A stretch of 64,000 nucleotides of DNA from Cellvibrionaceae bacterium (lineage in GTDB: Bacteria; Pseudomonadota; Gammaproteobacteria; Pseudomonadales; Cellvibrionaceae). This document shows, piece after piece, positions 43,838 to 53,183 of this stretch (position 1 is the first letter of the stretch; every line of letters begins with the position of its first letter). The stretch lies in assembly GCA_025800365.1 (NCBI GenBank), contig JAOXRT010000246.1, positions 36,895-100,894 of the forward strand, in the 5' to 3' direction. The notes beneath the pieces were generated by a model that saw only the letters and a list, made by a program, of their open reading frames with translations, was not told the DNA's origin and did not search any database. A program made the position numbers and the translations under genes.

Positions 43838-44727
43838 AAGCCAAGCCCCCCAGGAATAATGACAGCCGCCGCCAAGCATGCTGCTACAGCCCAATTCGGA
43901 AGAGATCTTTCCTTTGACCCGATAGCCGCTTTACTATCTTCAGCTGCAGCTTCAACCTCAGCTTTATCAACTTGTTTTACACCTTTTGAAAAGGCACACA
44001 TCAGCGCTTTATCAGCCAAGATGTTAAGGATCCTAGGATTCCCCGAACTAAAACAAAACAATAGGCTTTTGGCTTTCTCTGTAAAAAGATCCTCATTGCC
44101 ACCGGCTATTTTTACACGGGTCGATAGATAGCTCATCGCGTCAACTTTATCCATCGGCCTTAATTCAGCTTGATACGCTATACGCTGATTAAGCTGGCGC
44201 ATGTCTTGCCTGGCCAATAGTTCATCCAGCTCCGGCTGTCCCAGCAAAATAATCTGAATTAGTTTACGTTTACCTGTTTCTAAGTTACTAATTAGCCGCA
44301 GCGCTTCAAGAGTATCTCTAGGCATCGCTTGGGCCTCATCAATAATGAGTACGACTTTTTTGTTCTCGCGGGCTAAATGCACCAGCTGCTTTTGGATGTG
44401 GAGCAATATTCTGTAGCTGGGCACATCATGATTTAAGGCTATCCCTAACTCATGGGCTAACAGCAGTTTGAATTCACAGGGATTCACGAAGGAGTTATTA
44501 ATATGGGCCACATGATAGCTATCGCCCAACATAGCAATTAGCTTTCGGCAGAGTGTTGTTTTACCGGTACCAACTTCACCACTGATTTTAATAAAACCCT
44601 CCCCCTGCTGCAGGGCGATGGCCAGCGTATTTAGCGCCTTTTGTTGAGCATCGCCCAAATAGAACATATCTCTATCAGGGGTGAGGCTAAAAGGTTTTTG
44701 CTGTAGTTGAAAATGTTCTAAATACAT
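43828..44727 (-). CDS. mshM: MSHA biogenesis ATPase MshM (ExeA-like)
   Basis: AAA+ ATPase of 299 residues related to ExeA. Begins MYLEHFQLQQKPFSLTPD, Walker A GEVGTGKTT at 50-58, Walker B VVLIIDEAQAM near 125-135, sensor region and a C-terminal hydrophobic helix (NWAVAACLAAAVIIPGGLGLW). ExeA needs peptidoglycan to assemble the secretin; MshM lacks a clear peptidoglycan-binding domain here. I chose ATG 44727, with AGGTGG five to six bases upstream, over the GTG at 44736. Confidence 0.92.
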   Translation of the reverse strand: MYLEHFQLQQKPFSLTPDRDMFYLGDAQQKALNTLAIALQQGEGFIKISGEVGTGKTTLCRKLIAMLGDSYHVAHINNSFVNPCEFKLLLAHELGIALNHDVPSYRILLHIQKQLVHLARENKKVVLIIDEAQAMPRDTLEALRLISNLETGKRKLIQIILLGQPELDELLARQDMRQLNQRIAYQAELRPMDKVDAMSYLSTRVKIAGGNEDLFTEKAKSLLFCFSSGNPRILNILADKALMCAFSKGVKQVDKAEVEAAAEDSKAAIGSKERSLPNWAVAACLAAAVIIPGGLGLWM

Positions 44728-44736
44728 AGCACCCAC

Positions 44737-46365
44737 CTATAGCGACCTTACTTCTTCACTTAATGCTTGCACATTCAGCTGATTCCGTTTTACTTCCTTA
44801 GCCCAAGTTTTATCATCAACCACAATGGGTTTCATTAAGATAACCAACTCGGCTTTAACGCGGTTGTAATTCTTGGTTTTAAACAAGGTATCTACGATAG
44901 GAATATCACCTACCACTGGGCGCTTACCCCGGCTATCAACTAGGTTTTCCTTCATCAGTCCGCCGAGCACCACGACCTGTCCATGTTTCGCCCGGACGAT
45001 ACTATCTGACTCACGAACCTCACGAAGCGCTAGAGGTAGACTGAATTGCTGATCACCAACGGTAATATTCTTGGTTTGATCGGTTACGCTACTCACCACA
45101 GGGTGAACATGAAGTATTACGTCGCCATCTTCGGCAATCTGCGGAGTCACATCCAATGCAATTCCACTAAAGAAAGATGACAGCTCTAAGTTTGGTGTAT
45201 TTGTAGTTGATGCCGCATTCGAGGTTGTTGAATTACTGACCCCAGTAACAAAGAATTCATCAGAGCCAACACGAATAACGGCTTTTTGATTATTAACCGT
45301 CGACACCCTAGGGCTCGAAAGCACTTGTACAGAGCCTTGGGTCTGCAGCAGAGAAAGTAATTTCGAAATATCACTGACACCCACCACAGAAGAGAAGACT
45401 TCACCCACGCCCTCATTTAACTCTTCAATACTGAAATTGCTTCCAATTTCAGATACATTGTTAGCCATAATCAGTTGACCATTGATCGCGCCCCAGTTAA
45501 TGCCTGCGCTATAGCTGTCATTAAGCTGAACTTCTAGGATTTTGGTTTCTAGAATCACTTGCCGTTTGACACTTAATTGAGAGCGCTCTAAAAATTCCCG
45601 TACTAAAGCCAACTCTCTCGGTAAGGCTTTAACCACTACCATGCCACCTTGAGGGTTTACCATAACCGAGCGACCATTGCCCTCTCCAGACTCAGCCAGC
45701 ATATCGGCATTAACGATTGAGCGAATAGAGTGCTCTAGCGACTGCCAAAAGTCGTTATGAGTTTTGGTCTTTACCCTTGCGCCAGAAACTTCTTCCTCGC
45801 TATTGCTCGTATTAGTATTTGCCGTATTACCATTGCCGTTTTGAGTGTTGGATTTGATCTTAGAAACAATCACACTGGTATCTGAAACTCCGCGACGATC
45901 CACATCTAAGTAGTCAACAGTAAATACCTGGGTCTGCATGGTAGCTGGAAAGATCGTGTAAATATTGTTACTCCAACGATATTCATAACCATAGATATCG
46001 CGCACAACATTTAAAACTTCCTGAATGCTTACATTGCTAAGCTGCAAGGAGATTCGGCCAGCAACTTTAGGGTGTACTACGATATTGGTATTGGTCCCTG
46101 CAACTAGACTTTTAAAGAAATCTTTTGCTGCCGCAGATTCCACCGCAATATCAAAGCGCTCTTCGTCTGTTGCCTCATTACTTATGTCGTCGGACATCAG
46201 CTGCTCAGTTAGATCGGCTGCCAACTCTGCATCATAGCTAGCCGCTTCTTCATAAGCTTGCTGCATATGATTCTCCACAGCCAATTGTTCGGGCTGCTTT
46301 GCACAAGCCGAAAGCAATATAGCGCTGGCAAAAAGCAAGCAAAATTTGCTATAAATCTTATTCAT
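44737..46365 (-). CDS. mshL: MSHA secretin MshL
   Basis: Outer-membrane pore for the pilus. About 542 residues with a lipoprotein signal (LLFASAILLSAC), a STN/N0-like domain (about 85-145, with LSNVSIQEVLNVVRDIYGYEY), and the secretin core ending VVLGGLMKENL and VPIVDTLFKT. A polar Asn/Thr-rich spacer (GNGNTANTNTSNSEEE) sits near residue 180-195. The start ATG 46365 follows GAGGA by 6 bases. Confidence 0.94.
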   Translation of the reverse strand: MNKIYSKFCLLFASAILLSACAKQPEQLAVENHMQQAYEEAASYDAELAADLTEQLMSDDISNEATDEERFDIAVESAAAKDFFKSLVAGTNTNIVVHPKVAGRISLQLSNVSIQEVLNVVRDIYGYEYRWSNNIYTIFPATMQTQVFTVDYLDVDRRGVSDTSVIVSKIKSNTQNGNGNTANTNTSNSEEEVSGARVKTKTHNDFWQSLEHSIRSIVNADMLAESGEGNGRSVMVNPQGGMVVVKALPRELALVREFLERSQLSVKRQVILETKILEVQLNDSYSAGINWGAINGQLIMANNVSEIGSNFSIEELNEGVGEVFSSVVGVSDISKLLSLLQTQGSVQVLSSPRVSTVNNQKAVIRVGSDEFFVTGVSNSTTSNAASTTNTPNLELSSFFSGIALDVTPQIAEDGDVILHVHPVVSSVTDQTKNITVGDQQFSLPLALREVRESDSIVRAKHGQVVVLGGLMKENLVDSRGKRPVVGDIPIVDTLFKTKNYNRVKAELVILMKPIVVDDKTWAKEVKRNQLNVQALSEEVRSL

Positions 46366-46386
46366 TCTCAATCCTCAGATGCAGAA

Positions 46387-46740
46387 TTAACGCAGCTTAA
46401 TCTTGGTAGTTGTTGAAGGCAGCTGAGTCTTCAGCACTAGTGTTCCCTTTGACGACCTTAAGGTCGCGCTATTTTTTCTAATTTCGACCAATTTATAGCC
46501 GCCCAAACTATCTCCGATATTTAATAGCTGGCCATTTATCTGTGCCAGCTGGCGATTTGGTGAAATCAGTACCGACTGCAGGGTATAAGTAGATTTCTTG
46601 ACTGCCATAGCCGCTAGATTGGCGTTAATCGGGTGGCTTGGATTTTTTAGTATTTCCGGGAGCTGCCCCTGACTCTTTGTCTTTGCGTTCAAACAGACAG
46701 TCAGTATCAGCACTAACATATTGGAGGCTAATCGATTCAT
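46387..46740 (-). CDS. mshK: MSHA biogenesis protein MshK
   Basis: Small periplasmic or inner-membrane-anchored protein of 117 residues that interacts with the secretin assembly. It has a signal-like N-terminus (NMLVLILTVCLNA), the proline motif KNPSHPIN, and LQSVLISPNRQLAQINGQLLNIGDSLGGYKLVEI, the GspC/PilP-like core seen in MshK. Weak sequence conservation makes the position between mshJ and mshL the stronger evidence. Confidence 0.85.
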   Translation of the reverse strand: MNRLASNMLVLILTVCLNAKTKSQGQLPEILKNPSHPINANLAAMAVKKSTYTLQSVLISPNRQLAQINGQLLNIGDSLGGYKLVEIRKNSATLRSSKGTLVLKTQLPSTTTKIKLR

Positions 46741-46746
46741 CGGTTT

Positions 46747-47457
46747 CTACTCCCCAGTTTCCACGGAAGCTATTTCAACTGCATGCTGTAAGGCTGCAGC
46801 TTCCTTTGAATTCGGTGCAAGACTGTAGATCTCTAGTTCCATTGCGGCCTTTGGATAGGCGACTAGCCGGTAGTCCATAGAAGACCAAAATATGGGCCAC
46901 TCGCTGCGCTCCAGTCCGCCAATAAACTTAGCCAATGACAGATAACTTCCTTCGAGCGATAGCTTCAGACGATATTTATCAAGCACCTTGGATTTCTGCT
47001 GCCCACCTTGAGCCTGCTCTGCCTGTTCGTTCTCTCTTGGCAACTCAGTCAAGTTCAGCAGATCCACGCCTTTGTCGTTTTCTGCGACCCGTTGTAGCAG
47101 ATGCATAAACTGAGCACGGCTTAATACCTGTTGCTTTAATGGGCCCAGCTCTTCTTCTAGGCGAAGATTCTTTTCTTGAAGGTGACGAATGAGAGTTTCT
47201 TGTTCTTGATTACTGCGCGATAAATTGCTCGCGGCAAAGATAGCCAACTCAGCTTCAACTTCGATTTGCTCTTGTCTAATCTGAGATAACTGCTGCTCTG
47301 CTGTTTTACTTTGTTTAGTTAGCCAAGCACCGACACTTGCCTCTAAGGCCATATACAAGAGTGCCAGTAAAGCCAGCAAGATAAGTAAACGTTCTCGAAT
47401 ATTACGTTCTTGATACTTAGTTTTGGCCTTTGCAAAAATAGTATTCTCAGTACTCAT
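46747..47457 (-). CDS. mshJ: MSHA biogenesis protein MshJ (PilO-like)
   Basis: Inner-membrane assembly protein of 236 residues with one membrane segment (LLILLALLALLYMALEASVG, about 25-45), a periplasmic coiled coil (about 50-100) and a ferredoxin-like PilO domain. The start is ATG 47457 with GGGGAAG upstream. It overlaps the mshI2 stop by 11 bases and ends 6 bp before mshK. Confidence 0.88.
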   Translation of the reverse strand: MSTENTIFAKAKTKYQERNIRERLLILLALLALLYMALEASVGAWLTKQSKTAEQQLSQIRQEQIEVEAELAIFAASNLSRSNQEQETLIRHLQEKNLRLEEELGPLKQQVLSRAQFMHLLQRVAENDKGVDLLNLTELPRENEQAEQAQGGQQKSKVLDKYRLKLSLEGSYLSLAKFIGGLERSEWPIFWSSMDYRLVAYPKAAMELEIYSLAPNSKEAAALQHAVEIASVETGE

Positions 47458-48061
47458 TTTGCGCTTCCCCATTGTTCAGGGTGCCCATACTAAAGCTCAC
47501 CATATCGCTTTCTTTGTTGAGCTGGAGTTCTGTAAACAAGGTATTTTTCATGGCTGACTGCTGCTGCAGGCGCCCCAAATACTCTGGAACCGAAGCCGCA
47601 TCGCGAGCGTGGCCCGACATACTGAGCTGTCGCTGTTTACCTGAAATAATGATGCGCTCGATACTGACAGTACTTTCAATCGTATTAGCAATAGCAGCCA
47701 TCGACTTATAAAAACCGTGTCGTTCTGCCCCTACATTATGTAAATACAATTGCTGACTTTCTAAAAGCAGCGCTCTGCGTTCCTTTTCCCTTGCTAAACG
47801 ATTTTCTAAACGCTGTTTTTCTCCAGCTGGAACACTAGACTTGAGAGTTTCTAGTTTCGATTTCAATTGTTGTTGATTTAGTCGAGCAACACTTTGTTCT
47901 TTAGAACTTTGCTGTAAATTGCTCCATTGCCAACCGTATAGCAGCAACATGACCGCAATAAGCAAGCTGACATAGAGCTTCAAATGCCCCCAATCCAATG
48001 GGTCCTTTTGAGGACGTAGGCGCTGTGGGTATAAATTGATTAGCTGCAACTGCTCATGCAT
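47447..48061 (-). CDS. mshI2: MSHA biogenesis protein MshI2 (PilN-like)
   Basis: PilN-like protein of 204 residues: cytoplasmic INLYPQRLRPQKDPLDW (the conserved N-terminal peptide that docks on PilM), one membrane segment (LYVSLLIAVMLLLYGWQW), a coiled coil and a periplasmic ferredoxin-like fold. Start and mshI1 stop overlap as TGATG. Confidence 0.88.
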   Translation of the reverse strand: MHEQLQLINLYPQRLRPQKDPLDWGHLKLYVSLLIAVMLLLYGWQWSNLQQSSKEQSVARLNQQQLKSKLETLKSSVPAGEKQRLENRLAREKERRALLLESQQLYLHNVGAERHGFYKSMAAIANTIESTVSIERIIISGKQRQLSMSGHARDAASVPEYLGRLQQQSAMKNTLFTELQLNKESDMVSFSMGTLNNGEAQNEY

Positions 48062-49029
48062 CAGGCAGCACCCCGCTCACTATCACTAGCTATGGCTAGT
48101 CGACCGGACGCTAGAAGCCCTCGCAAAGCTCCCCCTGCCGCCAACAAAGCACTGAATTCATCTTCCGCTTCATCTTTGTAAGCCAGCCACTGGGCATCTA
48201 AATGCAATAATTCTATCGGTGTATTAAGTGCTTGCTTAAAGGCATCATCAAGTTTCGATTCGTGAAGGTGCTTTGCGGCCAGACGAATTTTCGCAGGTGG
48301 CAATTGCCCCAGCTGTCGCTCGTAATAATCGAGCGTTCTTTGAAGTTCCAACAGCAGCTGGTCGGTCGGTAGCGGCTCATCGACTTCGGCACGATAGGCC
48401 AGCTCAAACTTTCTCGACATCGCTAATTGGCCTTGTGAAAAGACCAATAGCTCGCCCTGCCCTGGCTGAAGTATCGCTAAGGCCTCTCCACGCGGATGCG
48501 CGCCGCTCATTCTCATCACCGCGCCCATCGCCAACTCGGAAATATCCACACTTTCCAACTCAAGCCCAAGCTCAGCAACTTCCTTGGCGATCTCTAAGAT
48601 TTGTGCCTGAGGACTAGCAACGACATTCACCATGGTTTTGCCAGCTTTAGCCGTCGATTGAGGCACACTAAAAACATCTACAACCGCCTCTTGCACTGGG
48701 TAAGCTAATAGATCCTTTATCTGCCAGCCCATTGCTTGAACTAACTCATCACCCTCAAGCTTTGGCGACTCAAGCAGAAAAAGCTGATAATCCTCATCGG
48801 CCAAAACATAGTGACAAGGTAGCCCCTTGAGGCCCATGGTCTTAATTAGCACCTGAAGAGACTTTCGGTCTTCAATGCTCGAGCCACTGCTAGCAAGCCA
48901 GCGATAGGCTGATAATTGCCAACGATCCCCTCCCTGAGCCATCACCTTAGCCACAGCCCAGCCCTCAGCGTGTTTCACTAAGCCTACGGCCAAATTGCGG
49001 TTTTTATTTGCGGTATTCCACCAGCTCAT
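48061..49029 (-). CDS. mshI: MSHA biogenesis protein MshI1 (PilM-like)
   Basis: Actin-like cytoplasmic protein of about 322 residues resembling PilM/GspL-N. Motifs include NLAVGLVKHAEGWAVAKV near the N-terminus, ESVDISELAMGAVMRMSG and GELLVFSQGQLAMSRKFEL. It is the first gene of the operon; mshH (an EAL-GGDEF-like gene in vibrios) is absent, with trmL divergent instead. I chose ATG 49029, with AAGG five bases upstream, over the TTG at 49044. Confidence 0.9.
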   Translation of the reverse strand: MSWWNTANKNRNLAVGLVKHAEGWAVAKVMAQGGDRWQLSAYRWLASSGSSIEDRKSLQVLIKTMGLKGLPCHYVLADEDYQLFLLESPKLEGDELVQAMGWQIKDLLAYPVQEAVVDVFSVPQSTAKAGKTMVNVVASPQAQILEIAKEVAELGLELESVDISELAMGAVMRMSGAHPRGEALAILQPGQGELLVFSQGQLAMSRKFELAYRAEVDEPLPTDQLLLELQRTLDYYERQLGQLPPAKIRLAAKHLHESKLDDAFKQALNTPIELLHLDAQWLAYKDEAEDEFSALLAAGGALRGLLASGRLAIASDSERGAA

Positions 49030-49084
49030 CGTACCTTGTCCCAAATATCCCTACTTATTAGGATGTATCTTCGTTGTTAATAAC

Positions 49085-49104
49085 ATCGGACAAATTTGAC
49101 CGAT
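49085..49104. promoter_or_regulatory. Operator-like 20-bp palindrome before the msh operon
   Basis: ATCGGACAAATTTGACCGAT is palindromic except for one base pair, 55 bp upstream of mshI1 and 140 bp from trmL. Length and symmetry fit a dimeric regulator site. A TTGTCC hexamer overlapping it could be a -35 box on the minus strand, which would make bound protein a repressor, but I see no good -10 box. Confidence 0.5.
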
Positions 49105-49243
49105 CTTTAACAGTTTTCATAAGATCTTTATCGCTTTGCATAAATAGTAGGATAGGGATTGCAATCTCGCCGGAATAAAGGGGTAGAATGTCGCTTTTAT
49201 TCCCCTGCAATACCGCTTGCAGTATCGAAAGTAGTATCGAAAT

Positions 49244-49723
49244 ATGTTTGAAATTGTTCTATTTGAACCAGAAATACCTCCAAATACCGGAAATATCATC
49301 CGTTTAGCTGCTAATACAGGGTGCCAGCTGCACTTGGTAGAGCCCCTAGGATTCGCCATTGATGATAAGCGCCTGCGCCGTGCTGGTTTGGACTATGGCG
49401 AGTATAAAGATATGAAGGTGCACGCTAACTGGGAGGCATTTCTAGATAGCTGCCAACCTAAGCGTTTATTTGCCATGACAACTAAAGCACATAAAGCGCC
49501 AAGTGAATGCAACTTTGAAGCCGGCGACTTTTTTGTATTTGGCCCCGAGACTCGAGGATTGCCCGACAAAATTCGCTACCACGAGCGAATTTCTGAAAGA
49601 TTGCGGCTTCCTATGTGTGCTGGCAGCCGCAGCATGAACCTATCCAACGCAGCTTCTGTCCTCATATATGAGGCCTGGCGACAACTAGAATTCCAGGGCG
49701 CTGCCGACTGGACGGGTGAGTAA
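49244..49723 (+). CDS. trmL: tRNA (cytidine/uridine-2'-O)-methyltransferase TrmL
   Basis: SPOUT-class methyltransferase of 159 residues that 2'-O-methylates the wobble base of tRNA-Leu isoacceptors. Begins [20 protein letters not shown], with the knot motifs FGPETRGLP and [20 protein letters not shown]. The start lacks a clear Shine-Dalgarno; two copies of AGTATCGAAA lie just before it (49221-49230 and 49233-49242). Confidence 0.96.
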   Translation: MFEIVLFEPEIPPNTGNIIRLAANTGCQLHLVEPLGFAIDDKRLRRAGLDYGEYKDMKVHANWEAFLDSCQPKRLFAMTTKAHKAPSECNFEAGDFFVFGPETRGLPDKIRYHERISERLRLPMCAGSRSMNLSNAASVLIYEAWRQLEFQGAADWTGE

Positions 49724-49730
49724 AAGCAAG

Positions 49731-50258
49731 ATGACTATTGAAATAGCACTTTTTTATGGCAGCTCTACCTGCTACACGGAAATTGCCTCCGAAAAGATCC
49801 AAGCCGAACTCCAGGACAAATTCGCTGCCAAGGTAACATTATTCAACATAGCCGATGAGGATATTCAGCAAGCCCAAGACTATGAGCTTCTGCTATTCGG
49901 GATTCCCACCTGGGATTACGGAGAGCTTCAAGAAGACTGGGAAGACTGCTGGGATAATATTGATGATATCGATTTTAAGGGTAAAAGAGTTGCCATCTTT
50001 GGCTTGGGGGATCAAGTTGGGTACCCAGAGTGGTTTTTAGACGCCATGGGTTATCTTCATGACAAGGTTGCAGCTCTAGGCGCTCAAATGTGTGGCTACT
50101 GGCCCAACCAGGGTTATAGCTTCGAGGGCTCCACCGCTCTGACAGAAGATGAAAGCTTTTTTAAGGGCCTGGCACTCGACGAAGAAAATGAATTTGAACA
50201 AACCGAAGCCAGAATAAGCCAATGGTGTCAGCAAGTCATGGCGGAATTTCAAGCCTAA
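49731..50258 (+). CDS. fldB: Flavodoxin FldB
   Basis: FMN-binding electron carrier of 175 residues. The phosphate loop is GSSTCYTEIA; the isoalloxazine loops are GIPTWDYGELQEDW and GLGDQVGYPEWFLDA. It matches FldB over its length, including GYWPNQGYSFEGS. A GTG at 49716 that overlaps the trmL stop is an alternative start; homology begins at the ATG. Its stop shares one base with the mnmC start (TAATG). Confidence 0.92.
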   Translation: MTIEIALFYGSSTCYTEIASEKIQAELQDKFAAKVTLFNIADEDIQQAQDYELLLFGIPTWDYGELQEDWEDCWDNIDDIDFKGKRVAIFGLGDQVGYPEWFLDAMGYLHDKVAALGAQMCGYWPNQGYSFEGSTALTEDESFFKGLALDEENEFEQTEARISQWCQQVMAEFQA

Positions 50259-52351
50259 TGACACAAACGCAGAAACCCGATACAAAAACACATGCTCAGA
50301 ATTTACTAGCCGACATTCGCTGGGAAGAAGATCAGCATCCAATATGCCAACGCTTTGATGACTATTATTTTTCCAGTGATAATGGCTTAGAAGAAACACA
50401 GCATAACTTTATTCGACCAAGCCAACTTGAGACTCGCTTCAAGCAACTCGACAAGAATGAGGTCTTTCGATTGGCGGAGACCGGCTTTGGTACCGGCCTC
50501 AACTTTCTCGCCACTTGGCAGTTGTGGCAACAGAGCAACAACAACTCCAAATTGGAGTTCTATAGCTTTGAAAAATATCCACTAAATCGCCAACAACTCT
50601 CTAAAGCCCTGGAACAGTGGTCTAGCTTAAGCGCAGAAGTGAAGCAGCTTTGTGAAGCCTATCCCAGCCTTACGAGTCCTGGCTGGCACCGCTTAGAGTT
50701 TCACTCGGTTTGCTTAAATTTGTTTATCGGTGATGTTGCTGCAGGCCTTAAAGACCTATACCACAGTCAACACCCTCGCTTCGCTCAATATAATCGCAAA
50801 ATCAATGCCTGGTTCTTAGATGGCTTTGCGCCAGCCAAAAACCCAGATATGTGGCGAGCAGAAGTGCTGCAGAGTATTGCAGAGCTAAGCATGGATGGTG
50901 CAAGTCTAGCGACATTTACAGCCGCCTCTGCTGTTCGTAAAGGCCTCATTGCCCTAGGCTTTGATATGCAAAAAGGCTCCGGCTATGGCCTTAAGCGCGA
51001 GATGATGTCCGGTACTTTTCATGAGTCAGAGGTAGAACAACAACATTGGCAAGAATCTGCACATAATTGCCCACATGAAGCACCTTGGGCCTTAGCGCTG
51101 GTTAATAACACCCTCAACAAGCAAGTTAATATTATTGGCGGGGGCATAGCTGCGAGCTGCACGGCACGTGCACTGGCCGAAGCTGGCTATCTAGTTCGTA
51201 TTATTGAACGCCATCATGCCTTAGCAAAGGAAGGCTCAGGCAACCCCCAAGGGGTGCTCTATGCCAAGTTGTCTCACCGAGCCGAAAATCTAAGCCAGTT
51301 TAATCTGCAGTGCCTACATTACGCTCAGAGCTTTTATCGCGCTCTTAAAATACAACAGGAGATCGAAGCTGAGCTCTGTGGAGTCGTCCAACTGGCGACA
51401 ACAGAAAAGCAAATTCAACAGCAAGAGAAACTCATCGCTTATCTCAGTCAATTTGGCTGCACTTCTGATTTTGTTCAACAACTTGATAAACATCAGTTGA
51501 GTAAAGTCGCAGGGCTTAAGCTAGAGCATAGCGCCTTGTATTTTCCTTTAGCCGGCTGGCTAAATCCCGCTAGCGCCTGCAATACACTGTGCCGACATCC
51601 TAATATCACCGTTTACACGCAACAGGAAGTGTACTCTATAAAGCGAGCCGATGGACGTTGGGAATGCTACGACAAAAATCAATCCCTAATGCACTGCTCA
51701 GATATATTGATAATCGCCAATGCCAATGAGGCCAAACGCTTTGAGCAAACCGCCGAGCTGCCTTTAAAGCCGGTGCGTGGGCAAGTCAGCTACCTCCCTG
51801 AAACTGCACGCAGCAGTGAGCTCAAAACCGTTATCTGCGGGCAAGGCTATATTGCCCCAGCCAACGATCAGCAACATTGCCTGGGGGCCAGCTTTAATTT
51901 AAAAGAGCAATCTTTAGAGCTCAAAGAACAAGAGCAATACAGTAATTTAAAGCACCTAGAGGATGATTGCCCTAGTATTTTTGAAGCCTTGGAAATTGGC
52001 CGTTCCGCAGAGTACAGCACCGCCGATTTGGATGGGCGTGTAGCACTACGCTGCACTAGCCCCGATTATCTTCCCCTATTGGGCCCTGCGCCTAAGCAGC
52101 AAGATATGCAAAGCAGATTTAGCTTATTATCACGCAATGCGAAGGCCGCCATTCCCCATGCGGGTAGCTACCATGATGATCTTTACGTCAGCCTGGCCTA
52201 TGGATCTCGTGGACTCTGTTACGCACCATTGGCCGCAGCGGAACTGCTTAGCCAAATACAGGGCAGCCCAAGCCCCATGGGCGCCAGATTACGTAAAGCG
52301 CTAAACCCTGCGCGCTTTATTATCCGTGATATGATTCGTCGCAAAGCCTAA
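50258..52351 (+). CDS. mnmC: Bifunctional tRNA wobble-uridine enzyme MnmC
   Basis: Fused enzyme finishing 5-methylaminomethyl-2-thiouridine in tRNA. The N-terminal methyltransferase part (1-250) has ETGFGTGLNFL and LDGFAPAKNPDMW; the C-terminal FAD oxidase has NIIGGGIAASCTARALAEAGY and EGSGNPQGVLYAKLS, ending near YGSRGLCYAPLAAAELL. The 697 residues compare with 668 in E. coli. I chose the ATG overlapping the fldB stop. TusA, the sulfur supplier for the same uridine, is encoded at 28348. Confidence 0.95.
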   Translation: MTQTQKPDTKTHAQNLLADIRWEEDQHPICQRFDDYYFSSDNGLEETQHNFIRPSQLETRFKQLDKNEVFRLAETGFGTGLNFLATWQLWQQSNNNSKLEFYSFEKYPLNRQQLSKALEQWSSLSAEVKQLCEAYPSLTSPGWHRLEFHSVCLNLFIGDVAAGLKDLYHSQHPRFAQYNRKINAWFLDGFAPAKNPDMWRAEVLQSIAELSMDGASLATFTAASAVRKGLIALGFDMQKGSGYGLKREMMSGTFHESEVEQQHWQESAHNCPHEAPWALALVNNTLNKQVNIIGGGIAASCTARALAEAGYLVRIIERHHALAKEGSGNPQGVLYAKLSHRAENLSQFNLQCLHYAQSFYRALKIQQEIEAELCGVVQLATTEKQIQQQEKLIAYLSQFGCTSDFVQQLDKHQLSKVAGLKLEHSALYFPLAGWLNPASACNTLCRHPNITVYTQQEVYSIKRADGRWECYDKNQSLMHCSDILIIANANEAKRFEQTAELPLKPVRGQVSYLPETARSSELKTVICGQGYIAPANDQQHCLGASFNLKEQSLELKEQEQYSNLKHLEDDCPSIFEALEIGRSAEYSTADLDGRVALRCTSPDYLPLLGPAPKQQDMQSRFSLLSRNAKAAIPHAGSYHDDLYVSLAYGSRGLCYAPLAAAELLSQIQGSPSPMGARLRKALNPARFIIRDMIRRKA

Positions 52352-52367
52352 CATTGGGAAAATTATT

Positions 52368-53183
52368 TTGTTGAAAAGAACTGTGAGTGGAAAATTGTTT
52401 GTGCGCATATTTAGCTTTTTGAGCACGCTACTAAGCACTTACTGTTTGGCAGAGCAAGAGTCCGCAGCAGCGCTGCTCGATTTTGAAATCTTGGAAACAG
52501 CCAGCCACGATAAATTTAGCTTCACCCAAGGCTGGGAAATTTCAGAAGGCTTTATATATGAAAGCAGTGGCGGTTATGGCCGCTCTTTTATCCGCAAAAG
52601 TAGCTACCCCGAACATAAAAAGATCTTAGAAAAACGCTTACCTGCAAATTGGTTTGCTGAGGGTTTGACTGTTCAAAGTGACAAGCTCTTTTTATTGAGT
52701 TGGCGCCAGCAGCGTGGCCTGGTACTGAGTACAGAAAATTTGCAACCCTTAGCTCAATTTAAGTACCAAGGCCAAGGCTGGGGAATATGCAGCTTTGGCG
52801 ACACACTTTTTATGAGCAATGGCAGTAATACGCTGCAGCTTTTCAATAAGCGCTTCGAACTGCAAAAAGAGTTAACAGTTACCAGCTCCGACAGGCAAAA
52901 GTGGCAAAATATTAATGAGCTCGAGTGTGCAAAAGATTTAATTTGGGCCAATATTTGGCAGGAAAAGAAAATCATTGCTATCAACCCAGAAAATGGCCAG
53001 GTGATTTACCAGTTAGATCTTACCCAATTGGATAGTGGCAATAGTCACCCTGAAGCCGTTTTAAACGGCATTGCCTACGATGTAGAGCGAGATGCCTTTT
53101 GGGTTACCGGGAAGCTTTGGCCGAAGCGTTATCTACTTCGCCTGAAGATGCAGAAGGTTGCAGTAACTCATAGCGCTGACTGA
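52368..53183 (+). CDS. Glutaminyl-peptide cyclotransferase (five-bladed propeller type)
   Basis: Plant-type/bacterial glutaminyl cyclase family that makes N-terminal pyroglutamate. Family hallmarks: FTQGWEISEGFIYESSGGYG, EGLTVQSDKLFLLSW, ELECAKDLIWANIW and VLNGIAYDVERDAFWVTGKLWP. A signal peptide (FLSTLLSTYCLA) suggests export. The protein is about 271 residues; start codons are non-ATG (TTG 52368 or GTG 52383), so the N-terminus is uncertain. The last 80 bases overlap the convergent diguanylate cyclase gene, and conserved residues extend into that overlap. Confidence 0.85.
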   Translation: MLKRTVSGKLFVRIFSFLSTLLSTYCLAEQESAAALLDFEILETASHDKFSFTQGWEISEGFIYESSGGYGRSFIRKSSYPEHKKILEKRLPANWFAEGLTVQSDKLFLLSWRQQRGLVLSTENLQPLAQFKYQGQGWGICSFGDTLFMSNGSNTLQLFNKRFELQKELTVTSSDRQKWQNINELECAKDLIWANIWQEKKIIAINPENGQVIYQLDLTQLDSGNSHPEAVLNGIAYDVERDAFWVTGKLWPKRYLLRLKMQKVAVTHSAD

